A stretch of 64,000 nt of DNA, taken from contig JALIRH010000008.1 of the NCBI GenBank assembly GCA_023055505.1, forward strand, positions 2,232,001 through 2,296,000, read 5' to 3'. A model generated the notes under the pieces. It searched no databases, had not been told where the DNA came from, and saw only the letters and a program-made list of their open reading frames with translations. How positions within the stretch are numbered: the stretch's first letter is position 1; each line of letters starts with the position of its first letter. Position numbers and translations under genes: made by a program. This document shows positions 1 to 26,700 of the stretch, piece by piece. The stretch comes from Callipepla californica brunnescens (taxonomy: Eukaryota; Chordata; Aves; Galliformes; Odontophoridae).

Positions 1-701
1 TGAGATTAAAAATAAGGTCTTAAATTTATATCTGCTTTTTCAAACTTGAGACACGTTGGGGTTTTGATCAAGCAGTATTGCCCACGGCCTTGTTACATAC
101 AGCCTGTTATCCTTTTCATCCTCCAGAATTGCTGATCAGTGGACAGTCCTTCGGATAAGTTGTTTACAAGTATTAACAATCAACACTTTAATACCCTGTT
201 CAGAAATCCTTTATGCACATGGAAAAAAAAATAGAGAAGTACTTCTTTCTTATCTGAAGGTCTGTGCTCTGGGGATAATGCCAAGCCTGGTTTCTGAGAG
301 GCACATCACTCCTGTGCTGCACCATCATGGTCGCTCCCTTTGGAGGTGTTTACGGGATGGGTGCTTAGGCTGCTCTGTTTCAGACCCTGAAACTGAACTT
401 GAACTGGGTTGCCCAGTGTGGGTCTCTTTTCCCTTGGGATACACATTTGTGTTGGTTTAACTCACATTTGCTTGATCTCCAAAGAATCAGGCCTTGCACA
501 GGGTGAGCCTTTATCCAGACTGAGATGGCCTTCTGCCAGCATCTCATTCACTGACTGCAGGCTTACCAGCCAGACAGCAGCCCTTTGTCTCTAAGCTCTC
601 TTCCATTATGAAGTCTCTTTATTTCAGGAGCAGCAAGGACAAAGTAATTCCAGTGCATGTGGTTAGGTACTTTAGGTTTTCTGCTGTTTGTATTGTTTAG
701 G

Positions 702-740
702 GTTTTTTTTTGTTTGTTTTGTTTTGTTTTGTTTTGTTTT
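702..740. repeat. (GTTTT)n simple repeat
   Basis: About five imperfect GTTTT units follow a T8 run. It lies in a WDR33 intron. Confidence 0.85.
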
Positions 741-1855
741 CTATCGATGATATTGAGTGCTCTAGTCTGAACATGTTTTCCTATAGTTCATCTAGTTTCT
801 AACTGTAATGGAACTCTTCTATTGTTGCCCTTGAATTCAAATCTGCTGTCTTTTCTTGGGAGGATGCAACAGGTACCTACAGAATGCTGTCAGCTGAAAA
901 TCTGCAAATGTGAGTTTGACCCTCACTACTGAGGAGGGAGTACTCTGTTCCTACTAGCAGAGTTGTTCCTCCCAGATAAACAGAAGTGAGACCTGTTCAG
1001 CACTCAGCTTCTCCTCTTGGCTGAGAGGTGGACTCAGGCAGAGCAAATCCAGACACACAGTGCCTTTTAGTTCTTGCTGCATCATAAGAACAAGAGAAAG
1101 GGGTAACAGTACATCCCAGAGTACCGTTCTTGGTAGGGAAGAGCAGTACTGTTATGGTCTTTGCAGCTTGAGGATCCTGTTCTTCTTGAGGCCAAGCATA
1201 TTATGCAGCAGTTCTGCCTGCTGACTAGAGGAGGAGAGTCGGGTTCCTTCATCCATGCTGTCATTCAACCACTCCTCAAAGTTGCTACCCTTATGTTCAA
1301 CCATAGTTCATTTGTCCTTGGGTTAAGAATCTCTTCCCTGCCCACCTTGCTATAGACACTGGAAGGGAGAAAGGAGAAAGTTGCACTCATTTGGCAGAGG
1401 ATGCTTTGTGTGTTTAAATCTTGCTTTTACTGTAAGATGGAAGTATAATGCTCCAAATTTTATTTTTCTGTCGCCTCAGGAGAATTTCAACTCATATATT
1501 TTTCTTACTGAATTGAGACCAATATTAAGCAGCATTTTGAAGGAAAGCAGCACAGTATGAACTGTCTGACAGGAACCATTTGTCTTTGATGCAGAATGCT
1601 ATTGTTCTTCCATACCATGTTATGAGCAGTGCCTCTGTGTTGCCATTCCTTTCTCATCTCACTTTTTCCCGTAGTTGGCACATGCTGTCTCATTTTTCTG
1701 ACATTGACTATTACTGTTGGCCTTCCATTGGAGTTGGCTGGCATGGAGAGATACTGGAGAAAGAAATCTCCGTTCATTACTTCATCTCTAAATCACTGTA
1801 GCAGGAATGAGTGTTTCTTCTTTAAATCTGAGCAGTCAGTCATTTTAAAATGAAA

Positions 1856-1925
1856 TAATAGAATCATATTCTAGAATCATAGAGTATCTTGGGTTGGAAG
1901 GGATTTCAAGGATCATTGATATGGT
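1856..1925 (-). repeat. CR1 LINE 3'-end fragment
   Basis: GAATCAT/AGAATCATAGAGTA followed by TTGGGTTGGAAGGGATTTCAAGG is the reverse complement of the usual bird CR1 3' end. Only about 70 bp is preserved. Confidence 0.8.
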
Positions 1926-2454
1926 GAAGGATTTTCTCTCCCTACTCCGGGCTGTTAGAAAAACCTGGTAACAGATTTTACATCTTGAAGGTTTCTTTTC
2001 ATCGTGCGCTACTTTACTTTTCAGATCCGTGACTTAATTTCTTATTTTCTAATAGAACAACAGAAGAGTAGTGCGGATGGGATGAGAACATATACATATT
2101 TGCCTTTCGTTCCTGCAGTGTTTTAGAGAAAGTGAAAGTGTATTTTTCTTTTAACACCCCCATAGAAATGCTTCTTTATGCTGTGTGTTACAGTAGGACC
2201 AAAGCTTAAAAAAGTACCATCAGAGCCATCTTAGCTTTTATATTGAAGCGAGCTTCATTTTTGAGCTATAATCTGAAGAGAAGATACTCTCGATGATTAG
2301 TACTACTTAAATGCCTTTGGGGAGTTTTAACTTAGTCTGATATTACATTTTGTGACCTGCATTGTGTGATTTTGTGTAGTTTTACATCACGGTAGTAGGA
2401 GGTGTACCCTTCAGTTTTCAGTGCTTTCTCAATTTGACTGAAGTTTCTAAATGA

Positions 2455-17084
<14,630 letters not shown>

Positions 17085-19327
17085 AAGAGGCTTTGACTGG
17101 GTCACACCCAGTCCCCCATGGACAATATTTAAATGGACTGCTACTGTGTACTCAAAGAGAAAATAACCCTGCAAGAACACAAACCTGGATTCTTAACTGG
17201 GATAACTGAATGTGCATTAGTTCCTAACAAGGGTCTCCTAGATCAGTCAACTGCTACTAGCTGCGATACTGTAGCTAGCTTTCAGTTTTGTCTTCTCTGC
17301 CCCCATTTTCCTCACCTTCTTTTACCTACTTTGTTTTGTGAAGAGCTGGAATTTTTTTTAGTGTTGAGACATGGAGCACCTCCACAGATTTCAGTTCAAT
17401 TCCAAACAGAAACTTGTTTCTATATGTACAGTTTGTCAGAGGAGTTATGTTGTTTTTTTGTATGAATACAGAATGTAATTTGCGCAAAAACTAACCAAAA
17501 AAAAGCGTGTGTAGTTCTTTACTCACCTGTTCCTATAAAGTGCTGTTTCTTAACAAACTTGTGTACCAGATGGAGCAACAAACCACCTCCTGAAATCTCA
17601 TCTGTTCGCAGTGCTAACAGCTTGCTCCTCGGTTTTGGTCTATCTCGCAAAGAGAGCTCCTTCTCCTGCAGTCACAGCTGTCTATAAATAACCAGAAGTG
17701 CTGACTTTAAGATTGCAGAGCTCAGGAAGCCACGGCTGCTTGCTAGTCCTGAAAGAGGAAAACAGAAAACACCGTTCAGAAAAAGCTGTCATACACATAG
17801 TGTGAATATAAGGAGGGCTGCCAGCAAACTAACAGCAGGACGAGTACTGCTGTCCCGAGCTTCATCTGTTCACAACAGCATCTGCTGACAGAAACGAAGC
17901 AGGAAAGGGAAGACGTTCAGCAGTTTGATTAGTACGGGAGCAAATGTTTTACAGTGGCTGTAGGATGCTCTGTGTAAAGGTGTGGGTGTCCAACCCCCTG
18001 CCAAAGCAGCTGGAGTCCAGCCGGGTCTTGAACATCTCCAGAGAAGGAGATCCACCACCTCTCTGTGCAGCTCCAGTGCTCTGTCACTGCACTGTGAAGA
18101 AGTTCCCACACACATTTGTGCAGAACCTCCTATGCTTCAGCTTGTGGCCGTTTCCCCTCGTCCTACTGGTCTGGGTGGGAATGGGGCTTTAAGACCCGTG
18201 GGCTGGCTGCCCCACCAGCTCAGGCTGCCCGAGTCCCCACTGATGGTCCTGAGCACCTCCAGGGATGGGGCGGCCACTTCTCTGGGCAGCAGTGCTTCAC
18301 TTCCCTCCAAACATCTAATCTGACTCCCTTCTCTTTTAGCTTAAAGCTGTTAGAACAGTCACAGTCATAAGGCAGTGTATTCCTGTAGCTGGCAAAACTA
18401 CCAGACAGCATAGCAGCTACTTTATCCGACTTCTAATACAGCTGGCCTAACCCATCCCGATCCACCTTATTCAAAGAGATCAAAGCAGAGGTGCTTCACT
18501 GCTGCTCTCTTGATCACAAGTAGCTGCTCTCAAGTTTTTAATTTCTAGCACGAAATTGCATTCAAAAAATACAGCAATTAAGGACGCTCATTAGCCTGCA
18601 GCATCCTCATCTTACAGCTCCAGCGGGACCTGACAGGCAATGGCTGGGAAGGGCACCTCGCGGGGTGCAGGGTTTCCTTGGAGGAACACCGAGGAATCCC
18701 TTCTGCTCAGCCTGCAGAAGGGCTGCAGCCACGCCAGGCGTACCTGGGGCAGTCCGGATCTTTTTACATTAGCAAAGGGGAAAGAGTCGAGTTGGGATTT
18801 TCGTTTTTTTACAGGACTAAAAGCGACTTCTTTTTAGTATTTCTGATATCGGATCTAGAGGATGAGCTCTTGGCCTTAAAATGCTACAGCCCTCTACTGA
18901 ACATACTGGAGTGTGGGGAAGCCGGCGTCCTGCACCTGCACAGAAGGGAAGATGCTTCTTTTTCCCCTGGCGCGTGGTGAAGTAACGTGCACGAGTGGCA
19001 GCTTTTCAAGCTAAGATTCGAAACGTTCCACCGCTGCGGATCACCAGAGACACGAGGAAAAAGGTCCTCTGCGACACTGCGGACAGAATCCCCACGGCCA
19101 CGGACAGCAGAGGGCGCGTGGGGGTCCCCACGGGTGGATCCACGGCCCCACTGCCGACCGTGGGCGCGGCTCTGCCCTCCGCAGGCAGTTGTTTCAGCCG
19201 GGGGGTAAGTTAGCAAAGGACAGAGCTCCGTAACGCTACCCCGGGCAGCTCAAGGAAAAAAAGAGAAAAATATATATATATACAGCGACCAGCGGTCGGA
19301 GGTCAGCGCTGACACTCGGCGCACGGT
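17085..19327. other. WDR33 3' UTR and convergent WDR33/SFT2D3 gap
   Basis: The WDR33 3' UTR starts at 17085. No canonical AATAAA occurs in the first 700 bp. The best candidates are the variants AATACA near 17465 and TATAAA near 17535, the latter with GU-rich sequence after it. An antisense CR1 piece occupies about 17980-18372. The remainder, to the SFT2D3 poly(A) signal, shows no gene. Confidence 0.6.
17980..18372 (-). repeat. CR1 LINE fragment
   Basis: GTGTCCAACCCCCTGCC, CTTGAACATCTCCAGAGA, CCGTTTCCCCTCGTCCTA, AGCACCTCCAGGGATGGGGC and GCCACTTCTCTGGGCAGC are characteristic antisense CR1 segments. Their order suggests two overlapping or rearranged pieces. Confidence 0.8.
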
Positions 19328-19333
19328 TTTATT
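19328..19333 (-). terminator. SFT2D3 poly(A) signal
   Basis: TTTATT on the plus strand is AATAAA on the minus strand, 290 bp downstream of the SFT2D3 stop. It sits at the edge of the GC-rich block and is the first canonical signal after the stop. Confidence 0.65.
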
Positions 19334-19622
19334 ATTAAAGCCGCCTCACGTACACGCTAAGTACCCCCGCTGGGCAAATTTCCGTCTCGTCCCTAAGCGG
19401 CGACGGAGAGGCGCGGAGGTTTCACTTACTGGCTGCCGGCTGCGGCGTGCGGATCGCTGCGGGTCCCGCGCGGCACCGGGCGCCACTTCCCCGCCCCGCA
19501 CGGCCGCCGTCTCCGCTCGGGCGCTGCGCGGCGCTCCTCCCGCTCCCGGCCGCGCCCCCACGCGGGACGCGACGCCGTTCCTCGGGCCGGGCTCGGGTCC
19601 GGCGTCGCCGGCGCTCCGCTCG

Positions 19623-20204
19623 TCACACGGGCAGCGCGGCCCCGCGGCGCAGCGCGGCCGCCAGGAGCCCTCCGAGGCGCCGGACGCCGCCGAGCCCTCC
19701 GGGCACCGCTCCCAGCAGCGCCGCGGCCGCGATCCCCAACTGCGCGGCGGCGCCCAGCGCGGTGAGCGCGGTGCTGCGCGGCCCCAGCGCGGCGTACAGC
19801 GTGCCGCACAGCGCGGCCGCGTACAGCAGCGAGCCGCGGCTCGGCTCCCGCAGCAGGCGGGACGGGCCCCGCAGCAGCGCGGCGGCGAGCAGCGCGCACA
19901 GCGAGCCCAGCGACCACAGCAGCGCGAACTTGCGGGCGCGGAGCGGCAGCAGCGGCGCGTACAGCGCGGCCAGCGCGAAGCACAGCGCGGCCAGCAGCGC
20001 GCACAGCGCGGCGCCCGCCAGCCGCTGCCACAGCGACAGCCCCGGCAGCCACGGGTCCGCCTCGGCCGCCCACGGCCAGCGCCAGCCCGGCCCCGGCGGA
20101 GCGCTGGGCTCGAGCTGCGGGCCGCCCGCGGGCGGCGGGGCGGCGGCGGCGGGGGCCTTGGGCTGCGAGAGGTACTCGTGCAGCTGCCGGCCCAGGTCCG
20201 CCAT
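19623..20204 (-). CDS. SFT2D3: SFT2D3: SFT2 domain-containing four-helix membrane protein
   Basis: This intronless 193-residue protein belongs to the SFT2/GOT1-like family. Yeast Sft2 acts in fusion of endosome-derived vesicles with the late Golgi; the role of SFT2D3 itself is inferred from the family. It starts MADLGRQLHEYLSQ, as in mammalian SFT2D3, and has an Ala/Pro-rich cytosolic N-terminus. Four hydrophobic segments follow, at about residues 62-82, 92-111, 122-140 and 145-168. The best conserved family motif is LYAPLLPLRARKFALLWSLGS (split: LYAPLLPLRA, then RKFALLWSLGS). I chose this ATG because it matches the family start and has a strong Kozak context (G at -3, G at +4). The frame stays open for 94 codons upstream, but that extension is compositionally biased CpG-island sequence with no homology I recognise. 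It is divergent from LIMS2 and convergent with WDR33, as in human. Confidence 0.92.
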   Translation of the reverse strand: MADLGRQLHEYLSQPKAPAAAAPPPAGGPQLEPSAPPGPGWRWPWAAEADPWLPGLSLWQRLAGAALCALLAALCFALAALYAPLLPLRARKFALLWSLGSLCALLAAALLRGPSRLLREPSRGSLLYAAALCGTLYAALGPRSTALTALGAAAQLGIAAAALLGAVPGGLGGVRRLGGLLAAALRRGAALPV

Positions 20205-20621
20205 GCCGCGGCCAGAAGCTGAGGCCGCGCCGCCGCGAGCTGCTTCCGGAGCGGCGGCCCGGGCACCGCGCCTGCGCCGTGCAATGCTGGGCCGGGCTGG
20301 CGGAGCGCTCCGGGGCGGCCCCTGAGCTGCGCCGCCGCCGCTCGTAGTTGCCGGCGTCACCGCCGACCCCAGCGCGAGTGCCCGCTGGAGCGCTCCTCCA
20401 CCGACCGGTTCCCGGCGGCGCTCAGTCCGTGACCGACACCGCAGCCCCGGCCCTTCGCTCCGCCACCGCCGGGACGCGGGAGGCATTACTTTCGGAGCAG
20501 CCCACGCGGCGGCCGAGGAGCGCGGGGAACGGCTCCGCCCTCACAGCGCCGCGGGGCCCGGGGCGTGCCCAGCGCGGGGGGAGGGGCCGCCCCCCCGCCG
20601 CCGTTCCTCGCTGCTTTTTTC

Positions 20622-20631
20622 CCTTTATAGG
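20622..20631 (+). promoter_or_regulatory. CArG box (SRF-binding consensus) upstream of LIMS2
   Basis: CCTTTATAGG matches CC(A/T)6GG exactly and is the only AT-rich patch in the surrounding CpG island. It lies 100 bp before the LIMS2 start codon. TTTATAG could alternatively serve as a weak TATA-like element. Confidence 0.5.
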
Positions 20632-20730
20632 AAAAGTATGCGCGGGGCCCCGGGGGGGCTGCCCTGACTCACTGGGGCCGTGTCCGTGCCGTGTCCGTGC
20701 CGGGCCCGGAGCAGCCCGTCTCTCGCCGCC

Positions 20731-23700
20731 ATGACGGGCAGGTAAGGATCAGGACCAGGGTCAGGGTCAGGATCCCGCGGGGCCGTACCCCCGCCGCCCT
20801 CACCGTGATTCCGGGCTCCCGTTGCTGTCAGCGCTCCTGCCGCTGTTAATGGGGGGTCTGTGGGGTTTGGGGGGTGGGATGCTCGGCTGCGTGCGCCCAG
20901 TGGCGGATACCACATAGCCTGTCCTGCATTACGGTGCCTTTAGAAATCGGGATAATACGAAGCTCGGGGAGCAGCGTTCCCTTAGCGCTCGTTTTGGGAC
21001 ATCATTATTTGTGTGAGGATCTTTGTCATCACCGTGCTCGGCCCGATGGGGCCTGGATGCAGCTCTGCAGCCAGCACACGGACAGCTGTGCCTACAGCAC
21101 TCATAGTGATGGCCCTGACCCAGGTGGGGTCAGGAATAAGGGCACGCTGTCTGTGGGGGAGAGATGGAGGGCTGGGAGCGAGTGAGCGAGTGTTTTGAGG
21201 GGTGGGCAGGCAGGAGGGCTGCTGTTGGGATTTCCTTTGCTGCCCTCCAGCCCCCACGTGTTGCTCCTTGGAGAACAGAGCCGTGTTTTTCTGCGTGGAA
21301 GATTGGAAAGCAGTGGGGCAGCTTAGGGGGTAAAAGCTGAGGTGCTGGAGGGAGGAGAGCTGTCTGCAGAGCAGAGATGAGGCAAGTACAAATGCAGAGC
21401 TGAGAGCAGCGGATGGCTTTGGAGGTCGGGGGCTTGAAGCACGACAAAGTGCAGGTTGAGCTGTAGATTTTGGGGTACTGATTTCTGACTGTGGGACGGT
21501 GATGTCCCCCTCTGTGCCTCTTCTGGGTCCCACTCAGCCCTGCTGCTTTTGCTTGGTGGACACGGAGCTGGTTAACACACTTTCTTAGCACTTGTGAAAT
21601 CATCACTTCTTCTGCTTGTTTCTCCTACAGCTTGCCCACGGAATATATTTCACTGTGATGCTACAACACTCCTTATTTTTTAATGATTTGCGAGAGAATA
21701 ATAAGAAAATAGTACTAAAACACAATGCTGTTTTCATGGTGGTGCTGACCAGGCAACACTGACTCAGCTGCATCCGTTGCCCTCCACTCCTTTCCCTTTG
21801 CTCTCTTAAACACTGCCTTCTCTATTCTCAGTGTCTTAATTCTTGTTTAACACGGCTCCCTCGCTGCAGCGTGGCAGAGCACTGATTGCTGCCAGGCGTG
21901 CTGCCTTCGGTAGGTGGTGAATTAGCAGTGGGATGCAGGAGAGAGGTCACCCAGGTCCTTCGGGCTGCAGCAGAACGGCAGGCAAGGCTGGGAGCAGAAC
22001 CGCCTGCATCCTGGAACACAAAGGGAGCTCCCCCCAGGAAGGTGACTTCAGTGGATGTCCGTGCCAGAGCTCCCTGGCCTCCTCCCTGCTCTGCCATGGG
22101 GTGCCATGGCCGGCCTGCGCCTGCGGGGCCCAGCAGCCTCGGGGCTGTACTGGAGGCGGCAGGGCCGGGCAGGCAGGGCCTCTGGGGCACGAGGGTACGT
22201 CTGTGGGGCTGGGGGGCTCCTGAGGTGTGATGGGAGGGGGCTGTTCTTTGTGCCGAGGCAGGAACTGTCTGTTCGCAGCGGGACAGGATGAAGTCCGGTT
22301 CTATTTCCAAGCAGATTACGAAGGAGAGGACTTTCCTGATGGGGAGGCTTTCGGTTTTTAACAATAGCAGGAAAGCAGCAGCGGAGGACCTTTCCCGTGT
22401 GGAGGCCAGATCGCTCAGAGTCAGCGCAGCTCTGCTTAGTGCTGGAGTGCCTCGGTGCCGTGGGGACAGAGGAACAGTGAAATGCGGTCATTCAAAGCGC
22501 TGAGGCTCAGTAAGCTGTTGGTACTGTGAGTAACAGGCTTCTTGATTTTAGTGGTTGCAGATGAGCGTGGTCTGTCAGAAACCGGAGCTCCTGGGGTGGC
22601 TGTGCTGCGTGGGGTCGCTCACCTGGCAGGCAGAGCTGCTCCAGTCTGCCCGGGCAGCTACAGAGCTTGGCTTGAAAGTTACTTTTCCCGTGTTTGAAAT
22701 TAATCGCTTTCACAGTTTTCGTTGATTAACTTTGAGCAGGAGAGCAGTTAGCAGAAATCAGCTCGGTTGAGCGATCGCATCGGGGAGAGCAGCATGCTGC
22801 AGCAGCGGTGTGGGGTCTGAGGTGTGTGTCGTGGCAACAGCAGCAAGCGAGCAGCGGGGTCGTGGCAGCCAGGGGCTGTGAGCTTCAGTCTTATCTCAGA
22901 GACAGATGTGGTGCAGTTGGTTCGGCCGCTCGGTGTGAGCCCTGCACCCTCTGAGAGCTTTGCTCGTTGCCCTTCTTTCTCCTTAGCCTACAGCTGTGGG
23001 TTAGTGGTTGCGTTTTCAGTGGTGAATGTGAGTGTATGAAAGAGATGGTGAGGATGGAGGAAGCAACGTGAGCGCCACGGAGGAGAGATGGAGCTGTGCA
23101 GGAGTACAGAAGGAACTGGTGATAGAAAAATGGGCATTGAAGGAGCAAAGAAACACGTTCAGCAGGAAAACTGAGTTGATGATGAGTTAGGGAGGGAGTA
23201 GGGAGGTAAATGCTCACGGTCTCTTCACTTTTGCTACGTGTGATTTGCTTTCAGCTGTTTCTCTGTTTTGTTACAGCTGTAAGAGCCTTCCAGAAGAAGG
23301 CAAAGGCACGATATTGTTCGTTTCTTCAATTTGCAGTCAGGTTTTGGTTTTTTTCTTCCTTTTCTGTTTAGTTACCAAGGGGTATTTTTCAAGCCTTGCT
23401 GAAGGCACACCTGGACACCTACCTGTGTATCCTGGGCTGCGGAGCTGCTTTGTCAGGGGGGGATGATCTCTAGAGGTCCCTTCCAACCCCTACAGACCTG
23501 AGATGGTGATGCTGAAGCCTGCTGCTGTGCGTTTGGGCAGTTAGCAGGTCTGTGGAAAGGGTTTCTACCCCTTTGTTCCCTTTGTTGTGCAAAGGATGGT
23601 GATCCAAAGCATCCTGCTGCTTGCTGGTGGTAACTGGTGAGCACAGTTGGAAACAGTTTTACCAGCGCTGGTGAACACCCATCGCCATAGGCTCCTTGGA

Positions 23701-26700
23701 GATAGTGGAAGTGAAGAAGAGGAGCACAGACTGAGTGTGCATTAGTGCATTTATCAGGTGCACGCTGTGGGCAGAGTGGTGTGTGGCCGATAATAAAAGG
23801 GTGGTGTCACTGTGTTGGATGTACCGGTGCTCCTTTGTGGGTGCTCCCTGGGCTGAGCTTCTGCAAACAGCCCAGCATTGAGGCTGGTAGGCCAGGGGCA
23901 GGCGGCAAGCTGTGAAGATTTGTCCCCACGCTGTGACCGTAAGTTGCTTTTCTGTGTTTGCCTCGATGCTGCTTGTCCCTTGGTAGTCAGTTGCTGGAAG
24001 ACTGGTGTAGGTTTTATTGAGAATTTGGCTAGTCAAGAAGAAATGCCCAAATGCTACTGAGCTCTCATTGAGCCAGCTGAAATAACGTCTCAGCAGGGAG
24101 ATAAATGTCAATTCTGCCCTTGGAAAAGTGGTACGGGTAATGCAGGGCTCTTCCTCAGCTGAAGTTCACGACCCGATACGCTTCCTCTTTCTTGTTGTAT
24201 TTTTATTACTCATTCTCTGGGAAATGAATCATAGAGAATCATGTCATTGTCCCAGTAAATAGTCCTGTGTTGTCATGGTTGACATTAAGGGCTGAACGCC
24301 ACAATGCTCGACCATTGCCACAGGGATGGGAAGCAGCCCCTCTCTTGGGCTGCTCTGCTTTCTGCCTTGTCTCCCGAGGTCTCTGGTACAACCAAGTGGC
24401 GATGGCTTTCTTCAGGTTTGGCTTTTGACTATCTGAAGCATGTGTGACTGTGCGTGCTCTGAATAACTACATAAATATCATTGCATATCCTCAGCATATG
24501 CGAGAGTCTGCGTGATCCTCTCTAGGATTCCTTAATAGGTTTGTTCCCTCTTCTGAGGTTTGAATGATGCCCCGTGCTCTTGTACCTTGAAATGCTGTCT
24601 CTTTGCTGCGGTACCTGTAAGGTTTTTGATCAGCTCCACGTTGAAGTAACTCATTCAGCACTGCAATGGAGATCTGCGGGGCTGGATGGGGCTGGTGGAG
24701 CTGTGCTGTCCCCGTGCGTTGCAGGGGAGTTGGACTCAATGGCCTTTGAAGGTCTCTTCCAACTGTAAGGGATTCTTTTCTTTTCTGTAAGGGATCATTC
24801 TTTTCTCTGTGATCATTCTCACAGTGCTGCATCCCTGTGGACTAAAGAAAGAGGTAACGTGATGGAAGCTGTAGCATTTTAATGGTTTGGTAGTTAAGCT
24901 CAGCTCTTTTCTCCTGAAGAAATACATGTCCAATTTCCAGAATCTGTGTGAGAATGTAAGAATATGGCATTTGGCAGACAAAATATAACTGAGAACATTG
25001 CTTGTACTTTGTAACTGATACTTCCGAGAAGTCAAAGCACCAGAAACCCACTCATAATTATAATGTTAATGAGTAATTTGTGTAAGCTGGGCATTTGTAG
25101 AAAGAGTTAGTTGATAATGAGGCACTCTGTGGTGAGAGCTGGAGGACGTGCAGCGTGAGCGTTCCCAGCGTGTGCTGTTGGGTTTGCACCAGGATGTTGA
25201 GCTGGTTGTGTTCCCATGGCCTTTCCTGTCTTTGTGTCACTGACTGATTGTTAAAACAGAGGAAGATTGTGTATCTTCACTGCAGAAGTGCTGGTGAGCA
25301 CATAGGATGCCAGAAATGTTCCACACCTCCAGTGGTGTGGGTACAGCAGGCGTGCTGTCGGGGGGCTGTGTGGTGTGGAGTGGGTCCAGAGGAGGGACAC
25401 AAAGGTGATCAGAGGGCTGGAGCACCTCCTCTGCGAGGACAAGGCTTGGAGAGTGGGAGCTCTTCAGCCTGGAGAAGAGAAGTCTCCGGGGGGATGTTAT
25501 AGCAGCCTTCCACGACCCAAAGGGGCCCACGGGAATGATGGGGAGGGGCTTTTTATAAGGGCAGGTAGTGACAGGATGAGGGGAAGTGGCTTTAAACTGG
25601 AAGAGGGCAGATTTAGACTAGGTATTTGGAAGAAACTCCTGTGAGGGTGGTGACACTGGAACAGGTTGCCCAGTGAGGTTGTGAATGCCCCCTCCCTGGG
25701 AGCACTCAAGCCCAGGCTGTGTGGGGCTGTGAGCAACGTGGGCTAGAGGGAGGTGTCCCTGCAGACAGCAGGGATGGAACCAGCAGATCTTAAAGGTCCC
25801 TTCCAACCCAAACCATTCTGTCACTCTATGTTCAGTAGAATGAATGCATCACAACAAGAAGCCAAGACTCATCATCATGGACACACGATACAGGGTTTTC
25901 AAACTGCGTTCTGTTACCAGACAGAGAACTTAGATCACCACGATGACAAATGTGAAAATGTTGTGGAAGCAGTTAGGTTAATTCCCTTTTTAGGAGAGAA
26001 AGGGGAAACAGTCCATTGAGTGATTTGTGAGTGTGACTTTGTGGGTTTATTTTAGCCTCGCTTTCTGAGGAAATGAAGCCAAACCAGGCCAGGAGGCTCC
26101 TTTCACTTTGTACCTTTTCAGCTCTTCAACAAGTTCCAACTAATTCATCAGGAACGCACGAGCTTTGTATGTAATTATATCTCAAGTCATCTTGTGCACA
26201 TATGCACAAGTAGATGGGGAAAGACCCCATTAATTCCCCTGTGGTGGAAGACTGATGCTCATACATTGGGAAAACCTAGGAGCACACATCCTGAGACCAG
26301 AAGCTCTGAGAAGTGAGGATTCATTGGGTTTGCTGCTCTCAGAATTACTGCTTTGCTTTAAACTGCGGGGACAGGATGACATAATAGGGTGGAAAACTGG
26401 TGATAGAGAAGTCTGCTACATGAGTTCATCCTGCTGGCTTCCCAGCTGAGTTGCAAGAACATTAACTGATGTCAGTGCTGAATTGCCTCAGTCATTGGTG
26501 GTTCGTGTGTCTGTGTAGAAGGGAATTTAAAGCAATGGAAACTTTGCGTTCATAGATGCTGGAGAAGCTTGGATGGCGTGCTTATGACACTGCTTATGTT
26601 CTCACTCCTGTCTTTATTCCAGTAACATGTCTGATGCTCTCGCAAATGCAGTGTGTGAACGCTGCCAGGCTCGGTTTGATCCCGCAGAGAGGATTGTGAA

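Larger units (their letters stand above)
19430..20840. promoter_or_regulatory. CpG-rich divergent promoter region of SFT2D3 and LIMS2
   Basis: The block is extremely GC- and CpG-rich, covers the whole SFT2D3 CDS and extends past the first LIMS2 coding exon. Start codons at 20204 (-) and 20731 (+) are 527 bp apart, so the two 5' UTRs and promoters must share this interval. Transcription starts cannot be placed from sequence alone. Confidence 0.75.
20742..26622 (+). other. LIMS2 intron 1
   Basis: This 5.9-kb intron begins in the CpG island and stays moderately GC-rich to about 22250. It holds sense-strand CR1 pieces (about 23380-23510, 24690-24830, 25360-25832) and no recognisable exon. Mammalian LIMS2 uses alternative first exons; one could exist here but I cannot identify it. 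Confidence 0.7.

Noticed and set aside
19346..20325. Long open frames of 215-312 codons on both strands over the GC-rich block
   Set aside because: They are off-frame readings of SFT2D3 and the CpG island. They show Arg/Ala/Ser-rich low complexity and no recognisable domain.
21828..22503. Open frames of up to 178 codons in LIMS2 intron 1 as an extra exon or gene
   Set aside because: Translations look random, with Pro/Ala/Ser bias from GC content, and no splice-consistent link to LIMS2 was found.
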